Source of the DNA: Apiosordaria backusii
Lineage: Eukaryota; Ascomycota; Sordariomycetes; Sordariales; Lasiosphaeriaceae
Direction of reading: 5' to 3'
DNA: 64,000 nt
Assembly: GCA_030549205.1 (NCBI GenBank)
Contig: JAUKTV010000003.1
Coordinates: 1,178,001-1,242,000 of the forward strand
Shown: positions 61,884-64,000 of the stretch, one piece after another
Layout: each line of letters opens with the position of its first letter
How positions within the stretch are numbered: position 1 is the first letter of the stretch
Position numbers and translations under genes: made by a program
The notes under the pieces: generated by a model
Seen by the model: the letters and a program-made list of their open reading frames with translations, nothing else
What the model was told of the DNA's origin: nothing
Databases searched by the model: none

Positions 61884-64000
61884 TTAATATTTATAAGTTA
61901 TTAATTCTTTTTAATATATTATATAATATTTTATTTATTATTAAAGTAAATACTTTAATATACCTTTTACTATTTTCTATAGTAATAGTAGTAACTTTTC
62001 TATTACTTTTTCCTTATAATAATCTGCCCTTTTATTTAAAATATTTACTTTTATATTTTTAAATCCGTTTTTATAATAAATCTAAAAGTTAAATTTAAAT
62101 AAAAATTTTAACTATTTACTTTACTTAATATTAAGGACTTTAATAGTAGTAAAATACTTTAAGTTTTTATAATCTATATAGACCTAAACCTTATAGTTAG
62201 TTCTATGAAAATATAGTCTTTACTTTTTAAAAACCTTAATAATAGTAAGTAGTTCTTTATTATAAATTAAATAGTTCTTATATAGTTCTTTTAACTTCTT
62301 TAAAAAAACGTTATTAAATATAACCTTCTATCCTTATTTTATTAACTTAATTATCCTTTAATAGTATAGTTAAAAGTATTTATCTTAACTTTAAAAGGTT
62401 ATCTTAAGTTAAAAAGCTTAAATATTGAATTTACTATAATAGCATCTTTAATAGTTTAAAAAGCCTACTTTTATACTTCCTTTTAGTTAAACTCGGTATC
62501 TTTTTTAATTAGGTCGTTTAATAGTTTTATAATAATACTATAATTTTATATAAATATTTAATAGAAATTTATAAATTTTAAAAACTTACAAACTGTAGTT
62601 TTTAACTATTTAGGTATTTTCTCTTATAGTTTTAGCTAGTCCTTAATTACTACGATTTTTTTTAATTCTATTTATACTTTTTTTAATAAAATTAAATATT
62701 TTAAATAAACCGTTTTTTATATATAGAACTCATTCTTATCTTTATTAACTAATAGTCTTACTTTATATAGTATATTTAAAATTTCCTTAATATACTATTT
62801 ATATTCCTTTAAAGTATATAAGTAAATAAGAACGTTATTAAAGTAGTAAATTACTATTTTATTAAAATATTAATAAATTATATAATTAATAAAAGCTTAG
62901 AAAGTTATTAATATATTAATAAGCCTAAATAGTATAATAAGGTATTTAAAATACCTATAAAGTATATAAAAAGCTATCTTCTATTTATTTCCTTCCTTAA
63001 TTTATATATATATATACTTAATTAGTATATTAAGTTTAATAAACTATTATACCTTTAATAGTTAACTTTATAACTATAAAATTCATAATAGTAAGTAACT
63101 GTTTTTTACTGTCTTTTAATTTAACTATTAATAATCTATATATAGTTATAGACTTCTATCTTTCTTTAGTATAAAGAAAATAAAATATCTAGCCAGTAAT
63201 ATAAATAGTTTAATATATCTTCTTTTAATATTTTTATTTAAATACTTCTATAATTCCTTATTTTATTTATCGTTAGTATAATAGGTTTAAAAAAGCTTAA
63301 GTTTTACTTCTTCTTTAAATTTAATCTTATAATCCTATAGTCCCCTTTTTAATAAGCCTTAAAGGTATTTTACTATAAATATTAAATATCTTTAATACTT
63401 TAATAACACTCCTTTTTTTTTTATATTATTATAATAAATACACTTATTTTTTATTATTACTGTAATTTTCACTAACATAACTATCCTTATTAACCCTATT
63501 TCTTCGATTTTACTACCTTTATTAATTAAATATACTAATACTTTCTATATCTTTTATAGTAGTATTATAGAAGGTACTTATTTTATACTTTACTATTATA
63601 ATACTTTTAATCTTCTATTATTAATTAGATACTTCCGATATATCCTTAATTATAAATAACTATTATCCTTTTAATAGATATTTAAATTATAGTCTTTATA
63701 CTATAGTTAATTTAAAATTATATCTTTTTTTAGCCTTATATTTATAATATTGAAAATTACTAACATTATCTTCCTTAATACTATAATATTTAATAATAAT
63801 ATTTCCTTATTTACTAATTATATAAAGAATAGTCCCTTTATAATAACCTTTTCCTCTTTTTTTTTCTATAGAACTCAAGCTCATTTTATAAATTTTAATA
63901 AAATTAAATCTACTTCTACTTTACTATTTATAAATACTTATATTTAAAAACCCTTTTAATATACTACCATTTATAATCTTTTATTTTTTATACCTTTTCT
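61884..64000 (-). pseudogene. Gypsy-II pol, RT and RNase H block, running off the window
   Basis: RNase H on the minus strand: YNKELLTIIKVFKK (62222-62270) followed by VYIDYKNL (62161-62183), matching 'YDKELLAIV.AF..WR...........V.TDHKNL'. The RT active site is at 62834-62845 as YFNN (YLDD in the family), within IYYFNNVLIYLYTLKEY, then LNILYKVRLLVNKDK ('L..L..AGL..N..KC'). Further right, YFKYLIILF (about 62940-62980) matches 'YEYLVMPFGL'. Protease and gag should lie beyond 64000. The 65-codon plus-strand frame at 63750-63947 is on the opposite strand of this block and is not a gene. Confidence 0.8.

Larger units (their letters stand above)
44816..64000 (-). mobile_element. Gypsy-II: Ty3/Gypsy chromovirus relic, split by four insertions and open at the window end
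   Basis: Five blocks, read right to left on the minus strand, carry consecutive parts of one Ty3/Gypsy pol: RT and RNase H (61884-64000), integrase zinc finger (55145-55489), integrase core (53984-54157), later integrase (46080-46396), and C-terminal module plus chromodomain (about 44880-45608). Each break coincides exactly with the target duplication of an inserted element: Copia-II D (ttact), K25 (15 bp), Copia-I B (atatt) and K24 (19 bp). Gag and the 5' LTR would lie beyond 64000. The 3' LTR was not recognised near 44816. Confidence 0.85.

Noticed and set aside
63750..63947. 65-codon plus-strand open frame
   Set aside because: It is antisense to the Gypsy-II pol relic and has biased AT-rich codons.
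1..64000. Mitochondrial or bacterial origin suggested by the very high AT content
   Set aside because: Copia and chromovirus-like Gypsy elements with LTRs, a tRNA-headed SINE, and paired C-to-T/G-to-A damage between repeat copies indicate nuclear fungal DNA.

Overview
This window looks like a gene-free, strongly AT-rich block from the nuclear genome of a filamentous ascomycete. Almost all of it is nested retrotransposons damaged by a mutation that turns C into T and G into A, mostly at CpA/TpG. That is the signature of repeat-induced point mutation (RIP). Comparing copies shows it directly: the same position is C in one copy and T in another, tryptophan and glutamine codons have become TAG/TAA, and catalytic Asp/Glu codons read Asn/Lys. 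I found no intact cellular gene, rRNA, functional tRNA or CRISPR array. The species cannot be named from this sequence.

Six repeat families account for most of the window. (1) Copia-I: 7.6 kb, minus strand, ~833-835 bp LTRs; copies A (624-8219) and B (46397-53978). (2) Copia-II: 6.4 kb, minus strand, 678-680 bp LTRs; copies C (35377-41771) and D (55490-61878). Both Copia families have exact 5-bp target duplications (for A the duplication is partly inferred from where the boundary falls) and a primer-binding site like the half-initiator-tRNA site of Drosophila copia. (3) Gypsy-I (about 24972-31015, minus) is a Ty3/Gypsy relic with reverse transcriptase and C-terminal integrase pieces. (4) Gypsy-II (44816 to beyond 64000, minus) is a Ty3/Gypsy relic with a recognisable chromodomain, split into five pieces by later insertions. 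(5) The 'K repeat' is a ~0.95-1.0 kb family with about 25 complete or partial copies on both strands. It shows 13-19 bp target duplications, truncation always at the same end, a small terminal hairpin and an internal 25-bp minisatellite. I do not recognise it. (6) The 'S repeat' is a ~460-485 bp SINE with a tRNA-like head; seven copies.

Layout: 1-8992 is a K copy (K1) split by Copia-I A. 8993-24971 is a patchwork of K and S copies inserted into each other. 24972-31015 is Gypsy-I, followed by unrecognised AT-rich DNA with further K and S fragments. 33645-42148 is a three-deep nest: K20 contains S7 and K21, and K21 contains Copia-II C. 44816-64000 is Gypsy-II interrupted by K24, Copia-I B, K25 and Copia-II D.

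The nesting gives relative ages, and the amount of C-to-T damage agrees with it: inner elements (Copia-I B, K24, S1) are much less damaged than their hosts. In the coordinates used here, K is '+' when its AGAGAGA end lies to the right, and S is '+' when its tRNA-like head lies to the left.
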